DNA of 64,000 nucleotides from DATFNI01 sp963712305 (lineage in GTDB: Bacteria; Bacteroidota; Rhodothermia; Balneolales; DATFMH01), in assembly GCA_963712305.1 (NCBI GenBank), contig CAVQHI010000002.1, forward strand, positions 1,426,001 to 1,490,000, written 5' to 3'. The notes under the pieces were generated by a model that had not been told where the DNA came from, ran no database searches, and saw only the letters and a list, made by a program, of their open reading frames with translations. Positions 24,683 through 34,359 of the stretch are shown here, piece after piece (within the stretch, counting starts at the first letter, position 1; every line of letters starts with the position of its first letter). Position numbers and translations under genes: made by a program.

Positions 24683-26734
24683 TTACTTTGAATCTCGCAA
24701 CTTTCGGAAAACAAAGCCGGAAGAAGGCGGAACTTCGACTTTATCTCTTCGTTTGCCAAAGGCTTTTGAGGATGCCTTTTCAGGAGTTACGACCACTTCC
24801 CATTCTCCATCCGGCAAGATAATACTTTGTGTAGACTTTCGGTTTCCATTAAGGGTAATGAAATAGTCGTAAGGATCTTTTGAGCTTGTACCGTTAAGGT
24901 AGTAAGTGAGATGTAATGCATCGGTAAAATCGTAGAAGTTAATACATTCGGAGTTGCAGCGGCGTATTGCGGGGGATGATTTCCGCAATGCTATTAAGCC
25001 CTGGTAATATTCAAACAGTTCTTTGTTCCACTCGATCTCGTTGTAATTGAGGTAGTTCGTTTCATTGTCTTTTTCGTAGCTGTTCGAATCGATGAAGCCG
25101 GTACGTGGATCATTGATCGGACTGGGCATGATAATCTTAGACCTTGCCCATTCCTGGCCTGCATGGATCATCGTTATGCCCTGTGATACAAAAAGATACA
25201 TAGCGGCCAGCCGGCAAATTTTCAGCTCATCCTCACTAAGTTCAGTCACCTCTTTTTTGGATTGGAATTTAGTATCTTCGATTTCAGGATTCAGGTGCAG
25301 ACGGATGAAATCACCCAGCGTTAGATTATCGTGGGACTCAAGATAATTTAACGCGTGTTGTGAAGTCTTGTATGTTCCATTGACATTGAAATGCGTACCA
25401 GGCGAAAGCAGCGTACCCATCAGGTAATTTTGAAGGTCACCACGTGTAACGCTGGGATGCCATTTTCCGAAAATATAACCGCCGGAACTCATCGGGTTGG
25501 ATCCTTTTACACCATTTCTGAACTTGTCATTCCATGCGGCAATATCACGGTATGAGTAGCCGGTCGGATCGTATCCTCCAAGAAACCACGGTTCGGCAAT
25601 TAGAATGACATTCGGATTAATAGCCCTTGCGCGATCGCGAATCAGTTCCATCGTTTTCCAATCGATCAGCAAGGCCAGGTCGAAACGGAAGCCATCAACA
25701 TGATATTCCCGCATCCAGTATTCGATGGACGATAGTATGAGTTCGCGCGAATATTTCGCTTCGGTCCTGAAGTCATTGCCACATCCACTGAATGACTTAA
25801 ATCGCCCATTCTCGTCTGTACGCAGGTAATAATCGGCATCAGCGTACTTTAATGGATTGATGTCGAATTCCGATAAGTGATTATAAACCACATCCATGAT
25901 GACACTGATACCTTCTTTATGAAGGCTTTTAACAAGTTTTTTTAATTCATTGGCAGCTTTGCGTGTTCTGCCTATCGTCTGGCCCCATTTGGGATCGGAA
26001 TCAGAAGCATAATAGGTTTCCGGTGCCAGGAAGAATGTAGTCATGTAACCCCAGTGATTCCGCCCGTAATAATTCCATGTGTTGAGTTGGCCGTCTGGAG
26101 TTGACGTCATGTATGGCGGTTCAAAGCGTGTGGCTTTCTGGAGCGGAAGCAACTCTACCGCATTAACCCCCAGTTTCTTGAGGTGTGCCAATGCTGATTT
26201 CTCTTCTGGTTCAACAAAACCCCGGTAGGAGCCGGCATATGGATTTTTTAGAGTGGGATGGGCCGTCATATCTTTGACATGGGCCTCATATATGATCAAA
26301 TCCCTTGGATCATCCGGGGCAGCAAATGTGTCGCCTTCCCAGTCGAATTTATCTTGTGGCGATATCCAGGTTTTTGCTTTCTGAAGATGATGGTTGGTAC
26401 TGGTAACATAAGTCGACCACGGATCGGCCAACAATTCGCCTGTTATCAGAAATGGTCTTTGCGGACTTACTGGTGGGATCACACGGTAGCCATAATATTT
26501 CCCGGTCAGATCGGAATTGATACGATATTCCCATACACCTTCGTCGTCTTGTTCCATATCGAACCGCTCACCGCGTTCCTGTTCGTAAGAGTCAAAAATT
26601 TCAACAAGTACTCTGCGGGCTCTTGGTGAGAAAAACCGAAAAAAAGTTTCCCCGTCAGCTATGATATAGCCAAAAGGGCGGTTATGTGTATCAATAGAAG
26701 GCACAGATTGTTTTTTTGAGGCCCTTACACCCAT
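24683..26734 (-). CDS. pulA: Type I pullulanase / glycogen-debranching GH13 enzyme
   Basis: A 683-residue glycoside hydrolase that cleaves alpha-1,6 branches in pullulan, glycogen or starch products. An N-terminal CBM48-like beta-sandwich (residues about 15-125) precedes the GH13 barrel. It has the pullulanase hallmark YNYWGY-like segment (here NTWNYYGRNHWGYM), region I DVVYNHLSE, the nucleophile in GFRFDLALLI, the acid/base Glu in ILIAEPW and the third acid in LESHDNLTLGD. No signal peptide, so it is cytoplasmic and probably degrades glycogen or imported maltodextrin. Start ATG at 26734; no neighbouring glycogen genes. Confidence 0.88.
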   Translation of the reverse strand: MGVRASKKQSVPSIDTHNRPFGYIIADGETFFRFFSPRARRVLVEIFDSYEQERGERFDMEQDDEGVWEYRINSDLTGKYYGYRVIPPVSPQRPFLITGELLADPWSTYVTSTNHHLQKAKTWISPQDKFDWEGDTFAAPDDPRDLIIYEAHVKDMTAHPTLKNPYAGSYRGFVEPEEKSALAHLKKLGVNAVELLPLQKATRFEPPYMTSTPDGQLNTWNYYGRNHWGYMTTFFLAPETYYASDSDPKWGQTIGRTRKAANELKKLVKSLHKEGISVIMDVVYNHLSEFDINPLKYADADYYLRTDENGRFKSFSGCGNDFRTEAKYSRELILSSIEYWMREYHVDGFRFDLALLIDWKTMELIRDRARAINPNVILIAEPWFLGGYDPTGYSYRDIAAWNDKFRNGVKGSNPMSSGGYIFGKWHPSVTRGDLQNYLMGTLLSPGTHFNVNGTYKTSQHALNYLESHDNLTLGDFIRLHLNPEIEDTKFQSKKEVTELSEDELKICRLAAMYLFVSQGITMIHAGQEWARSKIIMPSPINDPRTGFIDSNSYEKDNETNYLNYNEIEWNKELFEYYQGLIALRKSSPAIRRCNSECINFYDFTDALHLTYYLNGTSSKDPYDYFITLNGNRKSTQSIILPDGEWEVVVTPEKASSKAFGKRRDKVEVPPSSGFVFRKLRDSK

Positions 26735-26941
26735 AAATAGGTATGATTATTACTAACTGTTGTGAGTATCTAACCAGAAAATTATATCTATAATGATTAG
26801 AAATAGATCGAGATGGTGACAGAATATTTAAAAGGTGAAGATGATTGTCGTATCACAGATAATTTCAGTTAATCTTCTTTTTATCTGTCTTCGCATTCTA
26901 GCCGATTGTTTGGTTTTTATAACTAGTTTTGGATCTTGCAG

Positions 26942-28969
26942 TTAGGATATAGGGCTTCCATTTTCGGCATCGGTTCGGAGAAAATGAAGTTTTTCTTCCG
27001 AATCTTCCGCCATTAACACCATGCCCTGACTTTCAAAACCCATCATTTTTCGTGGTTTTAGGTTGGCAACAACCACTATTTTTTCCCCAACCAAGGCATC
27101 TGGTTCATAGTGGCGGGCGATACCAGCCAGAATGGTTCGTTTTTCCACACCTATATCAACAGATAATTTAAGAAGTTTGTTTGAATTGGGAATTTTTTCT
27201 GCGGCAATTACCTCACCGGTCCTAAGATCAAGTTTGCTAAACGTATCGAAGTCGATAGTCTTTTTAATAGCGGGGAGTTTCGGCTTATTATCGGCTTTGG
27301 AGGTAACCCGTTCGTGGAGCTTCTCAAGCTGGGCATCGATGGCCTCGTCGTCGATTTTCTGAAAGAGGATGCTGCCCGTTTCAATTTCATGTCCCTCTTC
27401 AATCATTTCGCTATTGATATCCCAGCTGATGTCATCATCCATGTGCAGATAACCACGCAACTCTTTCATACGATTTGGAAGAATCGGATCAAAGAGGACC
27501 GAAAGGGCGGCGGCAAGCTGTAAGCATACATGTACAGTATTTCCGCAGGCCTTAGGATCGGTTTTACGGGTATGCCAGGGTTCCGTCTCGGTGAAATACC
27601 GGTTGCCTAAACGGGCCAGATTCATGGATTCTGAGATTGCATCTCTGAAACGGAAACGCTCATAATAATCAGCAATTGCATCACGATGCGTTGTAATGGC
27701 TGCCAGCGTGGTTTTATCCTGATCGGTTGCATCGGTAAGGGATGGGACCTTGCTGTCGAAGTAACGGCCGCTGAATGAGAGTGTCCGGTACAGAAAATTT
27801 CCGAGGATATCGGCTAGTTCACTGTTTACGCGTGTCTGGAAATCTTTCCATGAAAAGTCGGAATCTTTGGCTTCGGGCAGGGTACTCCCGATCACATACC
27901 GAAGCAGGTCGGGTTCGAAATCTTCAAGATATTCATGAAGCCATACTGCCCAGCCCCGTGAAGTTGAGAGTTTTTTCCCTTCGAGATTTAAAAATTCGTT
28001 GGCTGGAACATTTTCGGGAAGTATAAAATCCCCATGCTCCTTCAACATCGCAGGGAACATGATACAGTGGAATACGATGTTGTCCTTGCCGATGAAATGG
28101 ATCAGCTCAGTGTCTTTGTCTTTCCAGTATAGTTCCCAAAGTCCGGGATTGTTTTTGAGCTCGGCCCATTCTTTGCTGGCTGAGATATATCCGATAGGGG
28201 CGTCAAACCAGACGTACAGAACTTTGCCCTCGGCTTCAGGCAGCGGAACTTTCACACCCCATTTGAGATCACGGGTCACGGCACGGTCAGATAACCCATT
28301 ATTCAGCCAGCTCTTGCACTGTCCCATGACATTGGGTTTCCAGTTTTTCCGTGTATCAAGCCAGGCTTCGATATCCGGTTGAAGATCCCCGAGAGGGATG
28401 TACCAGTGCTCCGTTTCCTTGCGTATAGGCTTGGAGCCGCTGATCATGCTTATCGGATTTTTCAATTCTGTCGGAGATAGCGAACTGCCACAGTTTTCAC
28501 ATTGATCGCCATAAGCTTCCGGAAACGAACAGACCGGGCAGGTTCCTTTCACGTATCGATCCGGCAGAAACATATCGGCCTTCTCATCATAAAATTGTTC
28601 TTCAGTTTTCTTCTTAAAGATTCCCTTTTCATACAGGTTAAGAAAGAAGTCCTGGGATGTTTTGTGATGAACGGGCGAGCTTGTTCGGCCAAAATAATCA
28701 AAGGATATCCCGAAATCGTGGAATGTCTTCTTGTTCAATTCGTGATAGCGGTCAACAATAACTTGTGGAGAAACCCCTTCTTTTTCGGCTGCGATGGTTA
28801 TGGGTACACCGTGCTCGTCGGATCCGCAGATGTAAACGATATCATCATTGCGCAAGCGACGGTACCGGACAAAAAAATCGGCGGGTAGATATGCCCCTGC
28901 AAGGTGCCCCAAGTGAATGGGCCCGTTAGCATAGGGCAAAGCTGAAGTTACGAGTGTTCGTTTTGCCAT
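26942..28969 (-). CDS. metG: Methionyl-tRNA synthetase with C-terminal tRNA-binding domain
   Basis: A 675-residue class I synthetase charging tRNA-Met. The HIGH motif appears as HLGH (residues about 18-21), the zinc knuckle has four cysteines (CPVC and CENC), and the KMSKS loop is the variant KLSTS. A helical anticodon domain follows, and the last 110 residues are an EMAP/Trbp111-type tRNA-binding domain (FSKLDLRTGEVIAAE) that makes the enzyme dimeric. Length is typical for this two-part form. It starts at an ATG followed by AKRTLVTSALPYANGPI. Confidence 0.97.
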   Translation of the reverse strand: MAKRTLVTSALPYANGPIHLGHLAGAYLPADFFVRYRRLRNDDIVYICGSDEHGVPITIAAEKEGVSPQVIVDRYHELNKKTFHDFGISFDYFGRTSSPVHHKTSQDFFLNLYEKGIFKKKTEEQFYDEKADMFLPDRYVKGTCPVCSFPEAYGDQCENCGSSLSPTELKNPISMISGSKPIRKETEHWYIPLGDLQPDIEAWLDTRKNWKPNVMGQCKSWLNNGLSDRAVTRDLKWGVKVPLPEAEGKVLYVWFDAPIGYISASKEWAELKNNPGLWELYWKDKDTELIHFIGKDNIVFHCIMFPAMLKEHGDFILPENVPANEFLNLEGKKLSTSRGWAVWLHEYLEDFEPDLLRYVIGSTLPEAKDSDFSWKDFQTRVNSELADILGNFLYRTLSFSGRYFDSKVPSLTDATDQDKTTLAAITTHRDAIADYYERFRFRDAISESMNLARLGNRYFTETEPWHTRKTDPKACGNTVHVCLQLAAALSVLFDPILPNRMKELRGYLHMDDDISWDINSEMIEEGHEIETGSILFQKIDDEAIDAQLEKLHERVTSKADNKPKLPAIKKTIDFDTFSKLDLRTGEVIAAEKIPNSNKLLKLSVDIGVEKRTILAGIARHYEPDALVGEKIVVVANLKPRKMMGFESQGMVLMAEDSEEKLHFLRTDAENGSPIS

Positions 28970-29042
28970 CTCAAATATTAATCACTTTAAATTTTCAAGC
29001 ACAGATTTAAAAAATACGACAGAATTAGACCAATAAAAAAGA

Positions 29043-29585
29043 TCACAGGAATCGACTGTACTTATCCAACAAGGCGTAAAGTACGATACCGGCCGTTACC
29101 GATACATTGAGCGAATGTTTGTGGCCAAACTGCGGGATTTCGATAAACTCATCAATAAAGGGCAAAAGACCATCATCGAGTCCCGTCACCTCATTGCCGA
29201 GCACAAGACAGACAGCCTGATCTTTAGGCGGTGTAAAATCAATCAGTGATTTGCTCGCACTTGTCTGCTCGATGCCAAGAATATAGTAATCTTCCGAACG
29301 AAGCTGGTCTATCGCTTCATTGTACTCTTCGAAATAAGACCAGGCTACATGTTTCTCAGCACCCAGAGCTGTTTTGGCGATTTCTGGACGAGGTGGTGTT
29401 GGCGTGTATCCGGAAAGGAGCAATTCGTAGAGTCCGAAGGCATCGGCTGATCGAAATACGGATCCGACATTATGCATGCTTCGGATGTTATGGAGCAGCA
29501 ATCGGGTGCGATCAAACCCGTCAGGAATTTGACGAGCCTGGTTATTATTGAAGATTTCCCGGGTTGAAAGTTTACGGATATCCAT
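29043..29585 (-). CDS. RNA 2'-O-methyltransferase, SpoU/TrmH family
   Basis: A 180-residue SPOUT-fold methyltransferase that would methylate a ribose in tRNA or rRNA using SAM. It shows motif 1 (NIRSMHNVGSVFRSADAFG), motif 2 (LVLGNEVTGL) and motif 3 (IPQFGHKHSLNVSVTAGIV), which builds the knotted SAM site. It lacks the extra N- or C-terminal domains of TrmH or RlmB, so the exact target nucleotide is unknown. It lies downstream of a small conserved gene on the same strand, with a 94-base gap. Confidence 0.9.
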   Translation of the reverse strand: MDIRKLSTREIFNNNQARQIPDGFDRTRLLLHNIRSMHNVGSVFRSADAFGLYELLLSGYTPTPPRPEIAKTALGAEKHVAWSYFEEYNEAIDQLRSEDYYILGIEQTSASKSLIDFTPPKDQAVCLVLGNEVTGLDDGLLPFIDEFIEIPQFGHKHSLNVSVTAGIVLYALLDKYSRFL

Positions 29586-29679
29586 TGGTGTTCTTTGTCT
29601 GTTTGCCGGGAAAGATAACGATAGAACTTATTCGTTCACAATGAATTGCACGCTGAGGACCATGGTAAACGTCTGACGA

Positions 29680-30132
29680 TCATACAAAAACGAGATCCGG
29701 TTCAGGTGCAGCTTTTTCATGTTCATCTTCCAGGATATCTGCGAGTGTCTCCATGTAGAGCGTTACATCCTCAATATCGTTCCGGCGTAAATATCGTTTA
29801 CCCTGGGGCAACGCTTCAAGCACATCTTGATCAGAAAGATATTCCAGATTAATCACATCCTGGTAATTGAAACCAATTGTTTCCAGGGTATGGAAAAGAT
29901 CATCGACTTTGTGTCCGGAACCGTTGCAGTAAAGTTTGGCATGTTCGGTCCACTCATCCAACTCAAAATCAATGGAGCGAACAATCTGATGGTCCGACAT
30001 ATCTGTTATTGTCTGGACGAGGTGTCCACAGTTGCAGCGCCCCATATGTCCCCATTCATAATGAGCTCCATTTTTCAGTCGCTGAGCTGTTTCTCTCAGA
30101 GTTTTGATAAGCGTAGGATTTGATTGTGCCAT
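29680..30132 (-). CDS. Conserved protein of unknown function with CxCxH motif
   Basis: A 150-residue soluble protein I cannot name. The N-terminal region contains CNCGH (Cys33, Cys35, His37), with another cysteine near residue 69 (YCNGSGH) and His near 76; together these could hold a metal ion. The C-terminal 70 residues are acidic and predicted mostly helical (YLSDQDVLEALPQGK). No signal peptide or membrane segment. Clear start ATG, and it lies between a SpoU methyltransferase and an M1 peptidase gene on the same strand. Confidence 0.7.
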   Translation of the reverse strand: MAQSNPTLIKTLRETAQRLKNGAHYEWGHMGRCNCGHLVQTITDMSDHQIVRSIDFELDEWTEHAKLYCNGSGHKVDDLFHTLETIGFNYQDVINLEYLSDQDVLEALPQGKRYLRRNDIEDVTLYMETLADILEDEHEKAAPEPDLVFV

Positions 30133-30204
30133 AATGCCGGATTTATTTAGTCCTTACTCCTGACTTATAAACAAGGCTGCATTTCAATCATTCCCGATCA
30201 TTAG

Positions 30205-32676
30205 TCAATGATTATTAAAGAGAGACTCAAGCCGGGTTTTCTCGAGAGCAGACCAGTTGTGCTGATGATATACGTCAAGCATCATTTGTTTATAACCAAT
30301 GTCCTGGGCAAAGTGTTGATACACATTTCTGAATGCACCGGCCAGACGATAATTTGGACTTGTAATACCCTGTAACAGACTTCCCGCAAATTCGGGATTC
30401 ATATAATTCAGCTGCTGCAGAACCTGCGCAGCATTTGTCCGTGTTTGAAAATCGTATGAGTACGATGTGTAGTCAACAAGCTTCTGAAGCGATTCTTTTT
30501 TCCCCTGCGCCACATTGAGTTCATTCCATAAAATATTTACAACGTGTCCGGGTCCGTCCTCATTTTTCGTTTTCTCCAGGTATGTGGGCAATTCTTTTGG
30601 ATAGCTTTGCGCCAGCCGGACAAGCGCAGTTGACACAATTGAATAGGATGAATCAGTTAACATGCCCTCAACATATGGTTTGAATTCCATATTAATCTTA
30701 GGAAGCGACGAAAGTGCAGCTTCCCTCACAGTGACGGATGGATCCGTCAGGGCCCGTTGCATCATTTGATCAGTGACCGATGAGCTATCAACAGCAATTT
30801 GCCGGACAATTTCTGCTTTCAACTCAGGGAAAGATTCTGCATGATAACGTGTACGCAGGAAATCCAGTTTGCGATCAATTCCAATTTGTTCCATTGCTTT
30901 GATGGCCTCATATCGGTCGATCATATGTATTGCAGAAGTTGCCTGTGCTTCCAATTCCGGCAAGGTTCGTGGAAAATCTATTACTTTAAGGTTGTGGTTA
31001 CCAGGATCAAAAAGCACGTATGATACTTTTTGTCCGGAGGTTTTAGGTATGACAATCTCATCATTTCTGTTTCTGATCCATGTTCTTATGCTGTCAGATA
31101 TACCATTCATATAACGGACTTCGAGCTTAACGGGCATGCCGAATAAATAACTATCAGTAGAGTCGACCATTGTTTGATGAACATGTATTACAGTAGCCAT
31201 ATGTCCGGCTTTTGAGTCGGTGCTGTCTTTCCACGAAATACGATAGGAGGGAACACCACCATGATAGACCCATTCGTCGAAGAACCATTTGGGACTTATA
31301 CCTAATACATGCTGGAAGGCATGGTAGAAATCGTGTGTAGTTACAAGGCCATACCGATGCTGAGCCAGGTAATAGCGAATAACACGTTTGAAAGCTTCAT
31401 GTCCGTAAACCCACGAAAGCATGTCGAGAATTGCCGAACCTTTCTGGTAGATACGGGCAGAGTTGGCTTTTGTTGATAAGAGCGGGATTGTTGCCTGTCT
31501 GGCAGCATTAATAGCGGCCTGCTGCTCCTTGTATCTCATCCATTCAAAGTGATCTTCGCCATAAATATTTCGTTCAAAAAGTTTGGCGTAATAAGTAGCA
31601 AAACTCTCATGCAGCCAGCCTTCTCCCGGTGCACCAGCTGTTGCATAATCCCCAAACCAGTGATGTGCAAATTCGTGGATATTGACATTCAGATAATCAC
31701 GGTCGAGTGCTTCTCGTTTGTTGACAAAATAAAAATCGCCAAAGACGGTAGCCGTTGTATTTTCCATTGCCCCATGGATAAAATTGCTGACAGGGATTTC
31801 AGAATAGGAGCTCCACGGATATGCCTTACCCGTTTCATCTCGCATGAATCCAAACATATCAAGAGTATGCCGGTAGGTTGGTTCAACGCGGTCTTTTTGA
31901 TCAGGATAATACCAAAGATGGACAGGGATACCGGAGGCTGTCTTTAGAGTGTCGATTCCATAATGTCCAATACCGAGCATAACAAGATAGGAAACCATTG
32001 GATGCTGCATTTTATAATGCCAGGTCCTCGTACCATCAGCATTTTTATGATTCGAGAGGAGTGATCCGTTTGAGAGTACCTGGTAGTGGTCTTTAAACGT
32101 AATCGTCGTCTCCGTAGTCATCTTATCATTTTCATGATCATATAGCGGAATCCAATGCCTGTTGCCATTGCCCTGCCCCTGTGACCAGACCTGTTTCCGT
32201 GCTCTCCCGGTAGTATCATCCCATCCCACAAAATACAATCCTTTGGTTGGGTGTGCCTTGTAAACAAAACGAACACTGTCGATAGTATCCCAGGTAAGTG
32301 ACGGATCCGGTAAAACCGATACTATTTTCCCATCATTTGTGAACTTGACAGGTTTACCGTTTAAATAGGCATGCTGTATATCAATATCTACTGCATTAAA
32401 TGGGATGGAATCGATGCTTTGCCTCAGGGGGGTAAATATGTGAGATACCTGTCCGGTTACCAGCCTCTTATACGGATCAATCTTAATCTTCACGTCCATA
32501 TGAATAAAATCCACAGGATGTTCAACAGACTTGATAAGTCCTGAGTTATCACACTGTGACTGTCCATTTGCTGCCTTAATAAACAGGCACAAGAAAAGCA
32601 GTGTTGTAAATAATAAAGGCTTCAGTAAATCACGTTTAACGAGCCTTGTAATGAGAGAGCATACGATTTGTAACAT
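30205..32676 (-). CDS. M1 family metallo-aminopeptidase, exported
   Basis: A large gluzincin peptidase of about 823 residues that removes N-terminal residues from peptides. A signal peptide precedes ANGQSQ. The catalytic domain has the exopeptidase motif GAMEN, the zinc site HEFAHHWFGDY followed 18 residues later by the third ligand in LHESFATYY, and a YQKGSAILDML segment typical of the family. After about residue 590 come HEAT-like helical repeats (DPSVTVREAALSSLPKI), a common C-terminal arrangement in M1 peptidases. An upstream GTG at 32709 is also possible. It is likely periplasmic or outer-membrane associated. Confidence 0.88.
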   Translation of the reverse strand: MLQIVCSLITRLVKRDLLKPLLFTTLLFLCLFIKAANGQSQCDNSGLIKSVEHPVDFIHMDVKIKIDPYKRLVTGQVSHIFTPLRQSIDSIPFNAVDIDIQHAYLNGKPVKFTNDGKIVSVLPDPSLTWDTIDSVRFVYKAHPTKGLYFVGWDDTTGRARKQVWSQGQGNGNRHWIPLYDHENDKMTTETTITFKDHYQVLSNGSLLSNHKNADGTRTWHYKMQHPMVSYLVMLGIGHYGIDTLKTASGIPVHLWYYPDQKDRVEPTYRHTLDMFGFMRDETGKAYPWSSYSEIPVSNFIHGAMENTTATVFGDFYFVNKREALDRDYLNVNIHEFAHHWFGDYATAGAPGEGWLHESFATYYAKLFERNIYGEDHFEWMRYKEQQAAINAARQATIPLLSTKANSARIYQKGSAILDMLSWVYGHEAFKRVIRYYLAQHRYGLVTTHDFYHAFQHVLGISPKWFFDEWVYHGGVPSYRISWKDSTDSKAGHMATVIHVHQTMVDSTDSYLFGMPVKLEVRYMNGISDSIRTWIRNRNDEIVIPKTSGQKVSYVLFDPGNHNLKVIDFPRTLPELEAQATSAIHMIDRYEAIKAMEQIGIDRKLDFLRTRYHAESFPELKAEIVRQIAVDSSSVTDQMMQRALTDPSVTVREAALSSLPKINMEFKPYVEGMLTDSSYSIVSTALVRLAQSYPKELPTYLEKTKNEDGPGHVVNILWNELNVAQGKKESLQKLVDYTSYSYDFQTRTNAAQVLQQLNYMNPEFAGSLLQGITSPNYRLAGAFRNVYQHFAQDIGYKQMMLDVYHQHNWSALEKTRLESLFNNH

Positions 32677-32709
32677 GATGATAATCGTTTTGACTGTTTT
32701 TACCCTCAC

Positions 32710-33340
32710 CTCGAGAAGTAAACCGGATAATTAATTTATATGACTATCCGCAATTGCGACACATACATAAATTACCACAAAGACAAGGAAAAAAGGTTAA
32801 AGTATACCCTGATGATACTCCCGGCTCTGTGAATTCTTTGTGCCCTCCGCGGTAAATACAAGCGCCGGAATAACAAACACAGAATTACGGAAATACACGG
32901 AGTTCCGAAGTTTCAGAAGTGTTTCTATGGCTTTTTTGAGTGGAACAATAGGGATTTATACGAAATTGTATTGATTACGGATTGTCATTTTTATTTAATT
33001 CTAAACAATGTCAGATCAAATATAATTATTACTTGTTGATCAAAATAGCTTCACAGTTTATAAATGGCCCGTTACCTAAAATTAACGCGAGTTCAACATA
33101 AGATAAACCTGCAAAGATACTGATTTCACATATACAGGCGTATATCCGGACCGGCATAAACCGTTACAACGGTTCATGTGTTAACGGATTCTCTCTAACA
33201 CCCGGATTCATCCGGGTGCTATGAGTCATCGAATCTAAAACGAATCGTTTTTAACAATTTCTTCCAATGTTTATATAGAACTCACGTTAAAATCAAATTA
33301 AGCCGATATTCAAATGGGAGAGAAATGGTTATAAGCGCCA
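32710..33340. other. Non-coding region with degenerate dispersed repeats
   Basis: About 630 bases without a credible gene. It contains ATTACCACAAAGACAAGG (32772-32789) and CTTTGTGCCCTCCGCGGTAA (32839-32858), degenerate mirror forms of the CCACAGAGACACAGAGG / CTCCGTGTCTCTGTGG intergenic repeat seen in many environmental genomes, plus a hairpin at 33199-33218. Promoters for the M1 peptidase gene should lie at its left edge. Confidence 0.5.
33199..33218. repeat. Short inverted repeat CACCCGGAT/ATCCGGGTG
   Basis: Nine-base perfect arms separated by TC, within non-coding DNA. It has no T-run on either side and is far from gene ends, so it is more likely a dispersed intergenic repeat than a terminator. 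Confidence 0.5.
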
Positions 33341-33372
33341 AAAAAAAGGCCGCGAATTAGTTTCGCGGCCTT
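33341..33372 (-). terminator. Rho-independent terminator of the first TonB gene
   Basis: Perfect 11-base arms AAGGCCGCGAA (33346-33356) and 33362-33372. Read on the minus strand the stem is followed by seven T. It stands 26 bases after the stop codon of the TonB gene at 33398. Confidence 0.9.
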
Positions 33373-33397
33373 ACAATGTTGTTAATATTAAATTCAA

Positions 33398-34069
33398 CTA
33401 TTGACTTTGCAGATGGAAACGAACTGGAATGGACATACGAACCGGAACCGGGCGTCCGCGCTGCATACCAGGAGTGAACCGCGCTTTTTTTATTGCATTA
33501 ACAGCCGCCTGGTCACAACCTGCACCAATTCCGCGAACGACTTTCAAGTCCTTTGGTATCCCTTTTTTACTCACAACAAATTGAACATAAACGGTTCCTT
33601 CAATACCGGCTTTTCTAGCCATTTCAGGATATTTCACATTTTTCTGAAGCGCTGCCATACCACCCTTAAGCTTCGGCATGTTTTCAACCACAACAAAGAC
33701 ATCCTGCTTCTTTTTCTTCTTTTTGTCATTTTTTTCAGGAGGAGGAGGCATCTTCAGCGGTTCATTCATATTCAACTCACTGTTTAGCCCGATCGGTTTA
33801 TCGTTGACAACGGCGTCATTTGGAACCTCAACAGGTACCTTCGGGGCAGGTGGTGGTGGCGGCTTTTTGTGGATCTCCGTCTGCTCAACGTTCTTCATTT
33901 TTACAGTTTCCTGCTCAGGAGCCTGAAAGCTGTTATTATTATTGTAATTCAGGTGAATGTTAAAGAGTGCCAGCAAAATGAGCAGAGCCAGTACGATACC
34001 GATTTCGAGGCGCATACGGTATCCTCTCTTTAAATCCACATTTGGTTTCTTATTTCTAAGAATGGGCAT
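33398..34069 (-). CDS. TonB-family energy transducer (paralogue 1)
   Basis: A 223-residue protein with one N-terminal membrane helix (about residues 20-40), a proline-rich periplasmic linker (KKPPPPPAPKVPVEVP) and a C-terminal TonB domain (ARKAGIEGTVYVQFVVSKKGI, then PGMQRGRPVPV). TonB proteins pass proton-motive energy from ExbB/ExbD to outer-membrane receptors. The start is set by a strong Shine-Dalgarno GGGAGGT 7 bases before the ATG at 34069; the TTG at 34087 is upstream of it. A lysine-rich stretch (KKKKKK) lies before the TonB domain. No ExbB/ExbD or receptor genes are nearby. Confidence 0.9.
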   Translation of the reverse strand: MPILRNKKPNVDLKRGYRMRLEIGIVLALLILLALFNIHLNYNNNNSFQAPEQETVKMKNVEQTEIHKKPPPPPAPKVPVEVPNDAVVNDKPIGLNSELNMNEPLKMPPPPEKNDKKKKKKQDVFVVVENMPKLKGGMAALQKNVKYPEMARKAGIEGTVYVQFVVSKKGIPKDLKVVRGIGAGCDQAAVNAIKKARFTPGMQRGRPVPVRMSIPVRFHLQSQ

Positions 34070-34300
34070 AAAAATTACCTCCCGCAAATCTGTACATTAT
34101 TATATTTCAATCATTGTACTAACGTGTCGTTTAGTATAATCGTTCAAGAAAACCTGAAAAATAGCCTAAAAAAGGCCTTTTTTGTGATAAGGCAACACAT
34201 CAGAAGGGTAATTTTATATAAGTGTTTTAGTTGGCTATCCTTAACAATAGATATTCATAAATATTGATTTTGCTTTCTACCCTGCAGGAATTATGGATAT
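34070..34300. other. Leader region of TonB paralogue 1
   Basis: Non-coding. It contains the 16-base palindrome AAAAAAGGCCTTTTTT at 34168-34183 and AT-rich sequence upstream of the TonB gene at 34069. A minus-strand TTGAAC near 34145 and TATACT just downstream are possible promoter parts but not convincing. Confidence 0.35.
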
Positions 34301-34329
34301 AAAAGAAGGCACGTCGTCGACGTGCCTTC
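34301..34329 (-). terminator. Rho-independent terminator of the second TonB gene
   Basis: Twelve-base arms (34305-34316 and 34318-34329, GAAGGCACGTCG and its complement) form a hairpin whose minus-strand 3' side runs into TTTT. It lies 31 bases after the stop of the TonB gene at 34360. Confidence 0.85.
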
Positions 34330-34359
34330 AAGTGTTTCAACTCATATATGTCATTTGTG

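Noticed and set aside
24625..24759. Longer N-terminus for the sodium symporter starting at 24759
   Set aside because: It would overlap the pullulanase gene by 77 bases and add 45 residues unlike the family; a TTG at 24624 fits better.
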